Positions 17,376-27,500 of a stretch of DNA of 64,000 bases are shown here, piece by piece (positions within the stretch are counted from its first letter, which is position 1; each line of letters opens with the position of its first letter). The notes beneath the pieces are model-generated. The model did no database searches. It was given only the letters and a program-made list of their open reading frames with translations, and was not told the origin of the DNA. The DNA comes from Capsulimonas corticalis. Its GTDB lineage: Bacteria; Armatimonadota; Armatimonadia; Armatimonadales; Capsulimonadaceae. The stretch spans positions 3,596,001-3,660,000 of the forward strand of contig NZ_AP025739.1 of NCBI RefSeq assembly GCF_003574315.2. Reading direction: 5' to 3'. The translations under genes were made by a program, and so were the position numbers.

Positions 17376-17528
17376 CACTAAAGTACAGTGCTGGGGGCGC
17401 TTCGCGCCGACCGTCCGTGCCGGACGGAAGAGCAAAGAAACGCCTGCGAATACTCTCTTCCGTCCGGCACGGTGGGCGCCCTTTGGGCACTGGTTGCGAA
17501 GCAACCCCCAGCCAGGTGCTTTAGTACC
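17376..17528. repeat. Inverted-repeat element C
   Basis: Nested inverted arms occur: ACTAAAG-type ends (17376-17387 and 17517-17528), GCTGGGGG (17390-17397) with CCCCCAGC (17505-17512), and an 18-bp perfect pair CCGTGCCGGACGGAAGAG (17415-17432) with its complement at 17455-17472. The loop is 22 nt. The right end contains the stop codon of the rhamnosidase gene, so the element closes convergent genes and may terminate both. Confidence 0.7.
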
Positions 17529-20500
17529 TGGCCCGCGCTTGCGCGCTTCCCTCCTTCGCCCACGTTCCCGCCGCCACGCTCGATCTCCACACCCAGGCTC
17601 CCGAACCGACTTCGTGGGCGGCGCCGTCGGGTGTCGTGACGGTGGCCGTGGTGTTCGCGGGGATCGTTACGTTCATGGTCGCGTACTGTCCCTGGCGCGT
17701 CCAATTGGACACGATGAGGCCGTGCGGAGAGTCGAAGCGGCATTTCACCCAGGTCAGATCCCCGAGCATGCGCGGGTGGATAAGAATATGCGCGAAGCCG
17801 GGCTTGGCCGGATCGTACTGGATGCCGCCCAGCGTTTGGTAAAACCAGGCGTCCACGTTGCCGGCCTGGATTAGCAGCGCTTCGCTGTTCATGCCGGGAT
17901 CGCGGGTGTCGTAGTCCCAGCGCTCCCAGATCGAGCGGGAGCCGTAATCGATCATGTATCCCCAGCTCGGACGGGTCCGCTGGGTAGCGAGTGTCCACGC
18001 CACATCCGGCCGGCCGGAGTCGCTGAGGACTTGAAACAGCCATTGGACGCCGAGCAGCCCGACCGTCAGATGGTTGTGATGAGTGACCGTGATGTCCTTG
18101 ACCAAGTTGTCCACGATCGCCTGGCGCTGCGCCGGGTCCGCCGGCGTGAGGCCGAAGGCGAGCGGCAGCACGAAGGAGCACTGCGTTCCACTCGTATAGG
18201 AGCGCGTGTGGGGATCGTAGAATTTGGTCATGAACGCGGACGCGAGCGCGTCTCCAATGGAGCGCCACATCGAGGCGTCCTCCGTCATTCCATTTCGCTC
18301 GGCCGCCTGCTGTAGAATCCGGACATTGTGATACTGATAAGCGCTGGAGACAAGATCGTGCGGCGTCGAGCCGGAATCCGGCCCCTTGCCGTCCATCGAA
18401 TAGGTGTCGCACCAATCGCCGTAGCCCGCGCCCTCCAGCGTTCCGTCCGGCCGGCCATGCAATTTCTTCATGGCGATCACCCAGCGTTTCATCGCTTCAT
18501 AGTTGCGCTGCTCCAATCGTGTATCGGCGTAGAAGCCGGCGTACCAATCGGGGATGATCGTAAAGACGCTGGGCCACTCCACCCCGGAGCCGAACTCCCA
18601 GTACATCGACACATCCGGGATCGTTCCGTCGGGACGCTGTGAGCGGCGGACATCGTCCATCCACTTTGTGTAAAACGCCGCCACATCGAAGTTATACGCC
18701 TCGCTCTCGCTGTCTTTGGCCGGATCGCCCATCCAAGACTGCCGCTCATCTCGATCGGGGTCAAGCGGCGCGCTCCGCAGAAACATGCGCATCCCCTCGC
18801 GCATGGCGTCGTGGACTTTGTTAATCAGGACGTTAGAGCAGGAGAAGCTGCCCACGGGGCGGACATCGGTGTGTTCGATCAGCCCCTCGAAGTTATTCAC
18901 GGACAGTTTTCCGGGAAAACCCGTGACTTGAATGCGCCGGTATCCCTGGCCCTTGAATACCGGGCTCCAGGTCTCCACACCATTTCCCGCGAATGTGTAG
19001 ACGTCGGTCGCCTTCGCCGAGCGGTTGTCGGCGGTTTTGATGAGGCCGCTGGGAAGCAGCTCATATCCGCTGGTCATCCGCACGGTGACGCCACGCGCCG
19101 CGCGGGCGCGCAGCCGGACCGTTCCATAGAACGTGCGCCCCATATCCACGAGATATACGCCGGGCTGGGGGCTCGTGACGCGAATGGGGCGGAGGGTTTC
19201 GGTGACGCGCATCGGCTCGATCATCTGCGAACGGAGCTGTCCGCCGGGAGCCGGCAATACCTCGGCTTTGGCCCAGCGTCCGTCCTGCGGAGAGAAGCCG
19301 GGCAGCGTCCAGTCGCGGAACGCCATCCGCGCGTCGTACGTCTCGCCGTCATACTCGTTGTTTGTCCGGATCGGCCCTTGGTCGCTCGCGCTCCAGCCGG
19401 GGCCGCTCGCCACCGTCTGCCGCGATCCGTCGGCGTAGACGATCTCCAGCTGCATCCGAAGGCGGGGAACGCCGTAGTCTTTTGTTGAGCCCACCGAGGT
19501 CAATCGCGGCGCGAAGAACCGCCCGTTGCCCAGCATGACGCCGATGGCGTTTTTCCCCGAGCGCACCAGCGGCGTCACATCGGCGGTCACGTAGTAGGCC
19601 GCCTTTTCATAGTCGGAGAGCGCCGGGTCCATCACATGATCCGTCGCGGGTTTGCCGTTGACGAAACATTGGAAGAAGCCCAGGCCGCAGAGATAAGCCG
19701 TCGCGCGGACGATGCGCGCTTTCGCGTCGAACTCCCTCCGGAGGTACCGGGCCGCGAGCGGCGGGCGGTCGCCGGAGAGATCCTCGCGCGACACGACGCC
19801 CCAGGGCTGGACGCCGTTGGCGCCGAGCTCCACCGCCGGCCGCCAGTCGCCTGTGTCGCTTGGAGCAGCGTTTCCGGCGTTCGCCGTTTGGGACGACATC
19901 CATTGCGCGTTTGTTGAAATGACGGTCGGCGCGCCGCCGTCCTGATACTGGATCTTGAGCGCTCCGATAAAACCGGCCGGATTGGGGCCATTCTCCCCGA
20001 TGTTGCTCGCCTGTACGGAGAGCATGTTTAACCCGGGATGAAGAAACCGGGTCGCGTCGATTGTCCGTGGCTGGCGCCAGTTGTCGCCGCGTCCCGCTTC
20101 GCGTCCGTTCACGGAAAGCACGAACTGATTGTCCGCCGTTCCAATAAAGATCGCTCGCGTCACGGTCCTGCCGTCGGGGATACGCACGGGGATACGAAAA
20201 TCACGGCGCCCGATCGGCGCCGCCTCGCGCGGCTGTCCGCTCTCCGGGTACCAGATCCAGCGCGCCTGCGACAGAAACGCCTGGGTTTCGCTGTCCTGAC
20301 CCGTCGCGCGCAATCCGATCCAGTCGGCGCGCCAGTCACGCGGCGACAGCAGCCCCATGGTGAATGTCGCCGCCTGGCTCCACGCCGAGCGCCGGCCCTG
20401 GCGGTCCCAGACCTGCACCTTCCACCAGCACCGCTCGCGTGACGCCAGCGCGCGCCCGCGAACGGGAATGAGGTTTGTTTCGGGGCTGCGTGTCACGCCG

Positions 20501-20823
20501 CTGTCCCAGACATCCCCCTTGCCGGCGGCGAGAAACGCGGGCGAGGAAGACACCAGAATGCGGTACGACTGCTGGGTGAACTCTTTCGTATTCGACACCT
20601 CCCGCCAGCTCAGGCGCGGCGCGGCGATATCGATCCCCTGGGGGCTGTCGAGATATTCGCACGTCATGCGGCGGAATGTGACCGGAGAAATCGGCGGCGA
20701 GGCGCACGCCGCCCCGGCGACCGAAAGCCCCGCGCAGGAAGCTCCAAGGACGAGAAAAAGAGCGCCGGCAATGCGGGACGCCCGCCGGCGGACGGCGTGG
20801 AAGCCATTGGGAATGTCAATCAT
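17521..20823 (-). CDS. Secreted alpha-L-rhamnosidase (GH78)
   Basis: About 1100 residues with a signal peptide (arginine-rich start, then LFLVLGASCAGLSVAGAACA). Fibronectin-like and beta-sandwich domains come first, with CWWKVQVWD and YLRREFDAK, then the (alpha/alpha)6 barrel. The barrel has both GH78 catalytic motifs, the general-acid segment DERQSWMGD and the SIWERWDYD segment with the base. Such enzymes remove terminal L-rhamnose from plant or bacterial glycans and flavonoid glycosides. ATG 20823 is preferred to a TTG 6 bp earlier. It follows the PhyH gene by 10 bp. Its stop codon lies in element C. Confidence 0.94.
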   Translation of the reverse strand: MIDIPNGFHAVRRRASRIAGALFLVLGASCAGLSVAGAACASPPISPVTFRRMTCEYLDSPQGIDIAAPRLSWREVSNTKEFTQQSYRILVSSSPAFLAAGKGDVWDSGVTRSPETNLIPVRGRALASRERCWWKVQVWDRQGRRSAWSQAATFTMGLLSPRDWRADWIGLRATGQDSETQAFLSQARWIWYPESGQPREAAPIGRRDFRIPVRIPDGRTVTRAIFIGTADNQFVLSVNGREAGRGDNWRQPRTIDATRFLHPGLNMLSVQASNIGENGPNPAGFIGALKIQYQDGGAPTVISTNAQWMSSQTANAGNAAPSDTGDWRPAVELGANGVQPWGVVSREDLSGDRPPLAARYLRREFDAKARIVRATAYLCGLGFFQCFVNGKPATDHVMDPALSDYEKAAYYVTADVTPLVRSGKNAIGVMLGNGRFFAPRLTSVGSTKDYGVPRLRMQLEIVYADGSRQTVASGPGWSASDQGPIRTNNEYDGETYDARMAFRDWTLPGFSPQDGRWAKAEVLPAPGGQLRSQMIEPMRVTETLRPIRVTSPQPGVYLVDMGRTFYGTVRLRARAARGVTVRMTSGYELLPSGLIKTADNRSAKATDVYTFAGNGVETWSPVFKGQGYRRIQVTGFPGKLSVNNFEGLIEHTDVRPVGSFSCSNVLINKVHDAMREGMRMFLRSAPLDPDRDERQSWMGDPAKDSESEAYNFDVAAFYTKWMDDVRRSQRPDGTIPDVSMYWEFGSGVEWPSVFTIIPDWYAGFYADTRLEQRNYEAMKRWVIAMKKLHGRPDGTLEGAGYGDWCDTYSMDGKGPDSGSTPHDLVSSAYQYHNVRILQQAAERNGMTEDASMWRSIGDALASAFMTKFYDPHTRSYTSGTQCSFVLPLAFGLTPADPAQRQAIVDNLVKDITVTHHNHLTVGLLGVQWLFQVLSDSGRPDVAWTLATQRTRPSWGYMIDYGSRSIWERWDYDTRDPGMNSEALLIQAGNVDAWFYQTLGGIQYDPAKPGFAHILIHPRMLGDLTWVKCRFDSPHGLIVSNWTRQGQYATMNVTIPANTTATVTTPDGAAHEVGSGAWVWRSSVAAGTWAKEGSAQARARY

Positions 20824-20833
20824 AGTCAATCTT

Positions 20834-21637
20834 TTAAGAACTCTTTCGCGACCAGATCAGCGGGTTCATCGTGTTGTCGTTCAGCGCGTCTCCGATGGTG
20901 AGCGACTCAAAATAGTCTTTAGGCAGGATATTCTTCGTCCCGTTGAAGGTTGAGCCATCGGGCATATACGCGCAGGTCATGGCGCGCCTTGGTTTATTCG
21001 TCATATTGGCCCCCGCGCCATGCGCCGTCAGGCCGTTATGGAAAACCGCCGACCCGGCGGGGCAGGGACCGGCGACGGGGTCGATCGCGCGCCATTCGGG
21101 ATAGACGCTGAAGAGGCCGCCCAGCTGCTTTCCGATATCCACGGTCTCGTCGCGGGCGGTCTTCTGGGTTCCGGGCGCATAGTACAGACAGCCATTGGAC
21201 AGCGTGGCGTCGTCGAGCGCCACCCAGATCGAGATCGAGTCCCGCGAGGAGAACGACCAGTAGGGATTGTCCAGGTGCCAGGCCGTCGGGTTGCCGTAGG
21301 GCGGCTTGATCAGGGCCTGATCGTGCCAGATTCGGATGCCCTCCACGCCGGCGAGCGTCGCCGCGACCTTGCCGAGTTCCGGGTCGAACATGATCTCCCG
21401 CATTCCCGCGTGGGTGTCCGCGAGCTTCAGGCACTGGGTAAAGACCTGGGCGAAATACGCATCGGGATTGGACTGGTTGGTCAGGCCAGGGTTGACCGCC
21501 TCCAGCCGCTGCGCCACGGATTCATCCGTCGCCCATCGCCAACGCTCCAGCTCGTCGGGAGTGAGGAAGTTCTCCAGGACAATATAACCGTTTTCCTGAT
21601 AAAACGCGATCTGATCGGCCGTCAACTGAGTGTTCAT
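20834..21637 (-). CDS. PhyH-family Fe(II)/2-oxoglutarate dioxygenase
   Basis: 267 residues beginning TADQIAFYQENGYIVLENFL, the usual PhyH opening. The metal triad is visible as H-x-D in TAWHLDNPYW and a later His in LTAHGAGANMT. The Arg of KPRRAM is the likely 2-oxoglutarate ligand. The family hydroxylates diverse small molecules. Here it lies between a pseudopilin (21 bp away) and a rhamnosidase (10 bp away), so the substrate may derive from a plant glycoside. That is inference. It is probably cytoplasmic, since there is no signal peptide. Confidence 0.9.
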   Translation of the reverse strand: MNTQLTADQIAFYQENGYIVLENFLTPDELERWRWATDESVAQRLEAVNPGLTNQSNPDAYFAQVFTQCLKLADTHAGMREIMFDPELGKVAATLAGVEGIRIWHDQALIKPPYGNPTAWHLDNPYWSFSSRDSISIWVALDDATLSNGCLYYAPGTQKTARDETVDIGKQLGGLFSVYPEWRAIDPVAGPCPAGSAVFHNGLTAHGAGANMTNKPRRAMTCAYMPDGSTFNGTKNILPKDYFESLTIGDALNDNTMNPLIWSRKSS

Positions 21638-21658
21638 GCGCGCGCTGTTCCTTTCATG

Positions 21659-22555
21659 CTATCGTGTGCTGAATGTCACCGCAAACTGACTATTCCCTGT
21701 CCCCGCAGCCATGCCGCCATTGGCGGCGCAGTCGGGCAGGGCCGGCGAGCCGTCTTCGTTACAGTCTTCGGCGGCGGCGACATATCCTCCAGAGACGGAT
21801 GTCCCGCGATACCACTTGGCGTGGCAGTCGGTCATCAGATAGTTAGAGCCATCCATATGCAGGCCCGTTTTGGCGGCAAAGCCTTCGCCATAGGGCGGAA
21901 TCAGCACGGAATTCGTGCAGTCTCGTTTGCCCAGGCAGCCGGTCATCAGGTTGCCGCCCTGTCCGTTACCCCCGCGAAATGGGTAAACGCCTCCGCCGGG
22001 GTTGCCGTTGCTGACGCTGGAGGCGACGCCGTTGAGGCCGCCGTTCTCGCCAATATCGGTGATGGGACCATAAATCCCATGCACTTCACACAGCAGCACC
22101 GTGTTTGCCGGAGCCACGAGAGCCGCGATGGACTGCCCGGCGACTCGATTATCAGAAGAGGGAATGTCTGTGCGCAGGAAATTGAGATTGCCGGCGTAGG
22201 AAACGGGATAAGAAACGACGCTGTTCGCGGGGTTCGTCATCTGTGAGGTCGGATCATCGGGGCAGTGAAATACGCCGGTGCTCTTGACGTACGGATAAAC
22301 CGTTCCCGCCCAGCCCTGTCCTAACGATCCGGCGAGCGGGCCGGTGGGGAAATTCTCGTCGTAATCCTGATTGTACTGGGTGACGCCGAGGCCGATCTGC
22401 TTCATATTGGACAGACACGAAATTTGGCGCGCCTTTTCGCGCGCCTTCGCAAAGACTGGAAAGAGAATTGCTGCGAGAATCGCTATGATTGCGATAACTA
22501 CTAATAACTCAATGAGTGTGAATCCACTCCGCGATCGGATTGCATGGGTTGACAT
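21659..22555 (-). CDS. DUF1559-type pseudopilin leading the rhamnosidase operon
   Basis: 298 residues, ATG 22555 with AAGGAG 7 nt upstream. The leader [11 protein letters not shown] ends at the prepilin cleavage site before [46 protein letters not shown] follows as in all copies here. Unlike the copies at 7387 and 62153, the H-X9-DG motif reads H-X9-DC ([18 protein letters not shown]), a small but notable change. Four extra Cys in the C-terminal half suggest disulfides outside the cell. It is the first gene of the PhyH/rhamnosidase operon and divergent from the AraC regulator. Confidence 0.92.
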   Translation of the reverse strand: MSTHAIRSRSGFTLIELLVVIAIIAILAAILFPVFAKAREKARQISCLSNMKQIGLGVTQYNQDYDENFPTGPLAGSLGQGWAGTVYPYVKSTGVFHCPDDPTSQMTNPANSVVSYPVSYAGNLNFLRTDIPSSDNRVAGQSIAALVAPANTVLLCEVHGIYGPITDIGENGGLNGVASSVSNGNPGGGVYPFRGGNGQGGNLMTGCLGKRDCTNSVLIPPYGEGFAAKTGLHMDGSNYLMTDCHAKWYRGTSVSGGYVAAAEDCNEDGSPALPDCAANGGMAAGTGNSQFAVTFSTR

Positions 22556-22681
22556 GGTGGTCTCCTTTTTGCTCTGATCATGCCATGAGGGCTGCGCGTT
22601 CTAGATGTATTATAGAGCGGAATACTCGCATGCGCCATGGCGAAACTGGCGTAAAACTTGTCGATTATGGTAAGATGCGGC

Positions 22682-23524
22682 ATGGCGCTGCATCCACATG
22701 AGTCGCAAATACTCTATTTCAACGATATTCCCACGCCGCTGGGACAGATCACTGGCCTGGGGGTGATCCGCAAAGGGACGGGCACCGAACGGGGTGTTCT
22801 GCGCGTGTACGGAAATTACGCGCTTGTGTATTTCTTAGAGGGCGTGGGGGAATATTGCGATGCGAATGGGCGCCGGCATCGGATTGTTCCCGGCGATCTT
22901 GTGCTGGTGACTCCCGAGCTGCCGCATCGCTATACGACGCGGCCGGGGAAGTATTGGAGCGAATGCTATGTGATCTTCGACGGTCCGGTCTTCGACCTTT
23001 GCCGCGCGCAGGGTGTTTTGGACGCCGCGCGGCCTATCCGTCATTTAGAGCCGGTTGACGCATGGCTCGCGCGCTTGCAGTCGGTCATTGCATTGCCGGC
23101 GTCGCAATCGCCGGTGGAAAAGGCGGCGGAAGTCAGCCGGCTACTGGCGCTGCTCATGGAAATCTACGCCCGCGACAGCGCGCCGCCGCCCGGTCCTGGA
23201 ACGCCGGCCTGGCTGTCGGCGGCGAAAGCGGCCCTCGATGCGGAGCTGGAGACCGAGATCGACCTGCCGGCCATGGCGCGGGAGCTGGGAGTATCCTACG
23301 AAACCTTCCGCAAAGGCTTTCAAAAGCATTACGGCGTGTCGCCGGGGCTGTACCGAACACAGCGGCGGCTCGCCGTCGCCGGGAGCCTCTTGAAGCTGAC
23401 GACGATGACGCATCAGCGGATCGCGTCGCATCTGGGCTTCTCAGACGAGTTCCATTTTTCCAAGCGGTTCAAGCAGATCGTCGGAGTCACGCCGCGCGAG
23501 TATCGCCGAGCCGGGCCACAGTAG
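22682..23524 (+). CDS. AraC-family transcriptional regulator
   Basis: An N-terminal cupin-like sensor (LVYFLEGVGEYCDANG, IVPGDLVLVTPELPHRY) is followed by a C-terminal double helix-turn-helix. The second HTH contains HQRIASHLGFSDEFHFSKRFKQIVGVTPREYRR, described here in parts: IASHLGFSDEFHFSKRFK at about residues 244-261, then GVTPREYRR. This layout is that of sugar-responsive activators such as RhaS. It diverges from the pseudopilin-PhyH-rhamnosidase operon with 126 bp between, so control of that operon is likely. ATG 22667 is an alternative start. Confidence 0.92.
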   Translation: MALHPHESQILYFNDIPTPLGQITGLGVIRKGTGTERGVLRVYGNYALVYFLEGVGEYCDANGRRHRIVPGDLVLVTPELPHRYTTRPGKYWSECYVIFDGPVFDLCRAQGVLDAARPIRHLEPVDAWLARLQSVIALPASQSPVEKAAEVSRLLALLMEIYARDSAPPPGPGTPAWLSAAKAALDAELETEIDLPAMARELGVSYETFRKGFQKHYGVSPGLYRTQRRLAVAGSLLKLTTMTHQRIASHLGFSDEFHFSKRFKQIVGVTPREYRRAGPQ

Positions 23525-23609
23525 CGAGCGTCTGGTGGGTATGCTGTTGTCCGAGGACATTAGTGCGGGGCTAAAGCTTGGAAGTCCATCAGCGAAGAAA
23601 GGGAGCGCG

Positions 23610-24464
23610 ATGTTTTCCTGGAGGGATATTGCGAAGATTGATGAGACGCCCGAGCGCTTGCTGAATCGAATTGGCCGAGTGTTCGCCACGTTCGATGAAA
23701 ACACTCAGGATTCGGGCAACATTTCCTATGGCGTTCAGATTGGCGAAGATCGCTATTTTGTGAAGACGGCGGGACGTCCGGATTACGCAAAATGCTTCTT
23801 CCCGCATGAGGCGCGAGTGGCGCTTTTGTGGAACGCGAAACTGCTGTGGGAGGAGTGTCCCGACCTGGCGCTCGCCCAATTGGAGCATGCTGTGAGCGAA
23901 TCGCCCCATGGCCCGCTCTTGATTTATGAGTGGATGGAGGGCGAATCCCTGGGAACATCGCGCGAGCAGCGTGAGGATCCGGCTTCGGCGTTCCAGCGTT
24001 TTCGCACTCTTCCGGCCGGCGAGATCGCTCTGGCGCTGGATACGCTTTTTGAGGTCCATGAACGCCTGGCCCAGAAAGAGTGGGTTGCGGTCGATTTCTA
24101 TGACGGCGCCCTGATGTACGATTTCGACCGCCGCCGGCTTCGGCTGGTCGATATCGACATGTACCATAAAGGCGCATTCACCAACAAAATGGGGGAGATG
24201 TTTGGCTCATCGCGTTTTATGGCCCCGGAAGAGCATGTCCAAGGAGCGGCGATCGATCAGAGCACCACGGTATTTACGCTGGGGCGCGCCGCCGCTGTCT
24301 TTTTGGGAGATGGGACATTGGAGCGAAGCGCATGGCGCGGATCAGAGGCTACGCAAGCTGTGATCCTGCGCGCCTGCGCGGAGCGGCCTGCGGATCGATA
24401 TCCCACCGTCGCCGCGTTCTCACAAGACTGGTCCGAAGCGCGAATGCTAGAGACGAAAAAATAA
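23610..24464 (+). CDS. Protein-kinase-fold protein, possibly pseudokinase
   Basis: Start at ATG 23610, with GGGAG 5 nt upstream. A kinase-like fold is visible: RYFVKTAG resembles the VAIK Lys, EWMEGESLG the hinge, VAVDFYDGALMYDF the catalytic loop, LVDIDMY the DFG region (DID) and SSRFMAPEEH the APE motif. The catalytic loop has Asp (VDF) but the metal-binding Asn of HRDxxxxN appears to be replaced (Ala at that spacing). It may therefore be a weak or non-canonical kinase. The short C-lobe ends at ADRYPTVAAF. It stands alone. A role in signalling or antibiotic modification is open. Confidence 0.7.
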   Translation: MFSWRDIAKIDETPERLLNRIGRVFATFDENTQDSGNISYGVQIGEDRYFVKTAGRPDYAKCFFPHEARVALLWNAKLLWEECPDLALAQLEHAVSESPHGPLLIYEWMEGESLGTSREQREDPASAFQRFRTLPAGEIALALDTLFEVHERLAQKEWVAVDFYDGALMYDFDRRRLRLVDIDMYHKGAFTNKMGEMFGSSRFMAPEEHVQGAAIDQSTTVFTLGRAAAVFLGDGTLERSAWRGSEATQAVILRACAERPADRYPTVAAFSQDWSEARMLETKK

Positions 24465-24492
24465 GGCCGGCGGTAAAAACCGCCGGCCTTAT
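24461..24492. terminator. Bidirectional terminator
   Basis: ATAAGGCCGGCGG (24461-24473) and CCGCCGGCCTTAT (24480-24492) form a 13-bp stem around taaaaa. On the minus strand it is followed by a T-run (24460 and below), so it serves the convergent RND and kinase genes. Confidence 0.88.
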
Positions 24493-24518
24493 GGGTGAGA
24501 ATGCCGATCCGTGACGGG

Positions 24519-27500
24519 CTATACCGCCGGGGGCGCGGGGTTTGGCCGCAGGAGCGGCGTGTCCGTTGGCGGCAGGGCCGTGTGTCCGTTGCCGTTTCCG
24601 GGAACGTCCTTGGCCTTGCCGTTTCCATTGCCGTCGCTGTGGCCGCTGCCGTTGCGTCCGTCGGGAGGCGCGGTCGGCGTGTCGGTACCGGCCGGCGTGT
24701 GACGGCGGCGGCTGCCCCGGCTGACAAAGTCCGAGAAGCGGTCGAACAGCAGATAGGTGCACGGGATCACGATCAAGGTCAGGACCGTCGAGACGAACAC
24801 GCCGCCGACGACGACGATGGCGAGCGGCTGGCGGAAGCCCGCGCCGCGTCCCAGGGCCATGGCCGTGGGCAGCGACGAGAAGATGATCGCCGAGCTCGTC
24901 ATCAGAATGGGCCGCAGTCGGGTGGGGGCCGCCGTAAGCAGCGCGTCGACGATCCGGTAACCCCTTCCGCGCAGCGTGTTGGTGTAGTCCACCATCAGAA
25001 TGGCGTTTTTGGCCGCCAAACCGTTGAGCATGATGACGCCGATCGCGGCGATCAGCGACAGCGGCGTATGCGTGATGAACAGGATCAGCAGCGCGCCGAC
25101 CAGCGCCTGCGGCAGCGTCAGCATGACTGACAGCGGATACAGGATGTTGTTGAACAGCGCCGCCATCAGCATGTACGAAAGAACGACGCCCAGCGCGATC
25201 GCCGTCAGCAGGTACGGGCCTTCCTCGGAGATCGACTGCGCCTCACCGCCCCAGACGTAGGAGGTGGCTCCGAATTTGCCGGTGGCGAAGAGCTTCTTGA
25301 TGCCTGGATCGACCTTCTGCTGCACGTTGCCGATCTGTGTACCCGACGCCAGATAGGCTGTTACGGAGATCTCGCGCAGACGGTTGAGGCGGTCCACGCG
25401 GGTCGGTCCGACGCCGTAGGTCAGATTGGCTACGTCCGAGAGCTTGATGACGTTTCCGTTCTGTGAACCGACCGGGATCTGGCCGACGTCATAAACGTTG
25501 TTTCGGTCGAGGTCCGCAAGCTGGACCCGAATGTTGTACTGCTCGTTATCCGCCGGATCGCGGTACTTCGCATTAATATCGCCTTGGATCGTCGCCGAGA
25601 CGGCGTTGGAGACATCCGAGAGCGAAAGCCCATAGTTGGCGGCCCGAACGCGATCGAGACGGATCTGAACTTCCGGCTGACTGGCCTTGTAAGACGAGTC
25701 GACGTTGTAGACGCCTTTGCCCTTTGCGACTTCCTCCTCGACGGCGGCGGTGGCCGCCAGAAGCTGGTTGGTGTCCGAGCCGGTGATGCGAATATTCAGC
25801 GGAGCGCCGCCGCCGCCGAAGCCGTTGACTTCGTTGGCCTGGATCTTGGCGCCGGGAATGTCGTTGGTCATCTCGCGGATGCGGGCCGCGACGGCGGTGT
25901 CGTCCACATCGCGCAGCGGCTCGGCGTGGTGCGCCCAGGGCAGTTTGTCCAGCGGCGCGGCCTTGTCGAAGAGCGACACCTGCATGTTGCCGTACTGGGT
26001 GCCCGTGTTGCCGCTGCCGGTGGAGTTGGACTGGCCAACGGAGGTCAGGACATATTTGATCTTGCCCTTCATCCAGTCATCGGCCTTGATCCGGCGCTCG
26101 ATCTCATCCGTGATCCTTTTGGTGTAGGCCAGAGACGAGCCCGCCGGCGCCTCGACTGAGACTTGGACAAGGCTCTGATCCTGACCCGGCGCGAACCGGA
26201 AGCCGAGTTTGGGGGCGACCAGAACGAGGACGGCGACCAGGGCGCCGGTGCCGATGCCCACCACGATCCATGGGTGGCGCAGGCAAACCCGCAGGAACCC
26301 CTGATAGCGGTGCTCGAATTTCTTGTAGCCGCGGTTGAACCAGCCTTTGAAGCCGCGCTGTCCCTTGCCGTCGGATTCCAGCGCCTCGCCCTTTTTGAAC
26401 CAGCGCGAGGCCAGCATGGGCGTGAGCGTGAACGAGACGAGCAGCGACAGCAGGACCGAGATGGAGATCGCCGCGCCGAAGGAGCGGAAGAACTCGCCGA
26501 TAACGCCGCCCATAAACGAGATCGGGACGAAGACGACGAGGTCGACGGACGTGAGCGTCAGCGCCGCCAGACCGATTTCCGTTCGTCCCCGAATCGCCGC
26601 CGTGATGGGGTCTTCGCCCAGGCTCAGGTGACGGACGATGTTTTCCAGGACGACGATGGAGTCGTCGACCAGGACGCCGATGGCGAGCGAAAGGCCCAGC
26701 AGCGTCATGGAGTTGAGCGTAAAGCCCATCGCCGAGATTGGCAGGAAGGTGGCGATGACGCACGTCGGGATCGCGAGGCCGACGATGAGCGTGGCCCGGA
26801 TGTTATGCAGGAACAGATAGACGATCAGGATCGCAAGACACGCGCCAAGTCCCAGCGAGACGACGACATCCTGTAGGTTTTCCTTGACCTGCTTGGACGT
26901 ATCGACCGTGGGGATGAACTCGATATCGCTGGGGATGATCTTCTGAACTTCCAGCAATTGCTTCTTGATCCCGGTGATCGCCTTGAGCGTATTGCCGTCG
27001 CTGGTCTTCTGGATCGCCAGCAGAACGGTGTCGCTCCCATCGACGGTGCTTTCCTGGGTCCGCTCCGCTGTGGTGTCCTCCACCGTCGCGATATCGGACA
27101 GTCGGATCACGCGGGTGTTGGAGGTCCCGTTTGCGTCGCTTCCCGTTCCCGCCGCCGGTGTTCCGGCCTGCGCGGGGAAGCTGAGCTGGAGGTTCTTGAT
27201 CTCCGGAACGCTTGCGAACTGGCCCAGGAACCGAATGGAGAAGTACTGGTTGCCCTTTTGGATATATCCCGCCGCGACGTTGGCGTTGGCTGCCTGGATC
27301 GCCGACGCGAGCTGCGAAACGGTCACGCCGTAAGCGGCCAGCCGGTCGCGGCTGATGCCGACCCGGATCTCGCGAACGTCGCCGCCGAAGACACTGATCG
27401 ATGCGATATCGGGCGCCTGCTGGAGACGCTCGACGATGACGTTGTCCGCCAGAACGCGCAGGTCTCGCGAGGAGTGCGGTCCGCGCATCGCCAGGTACAT

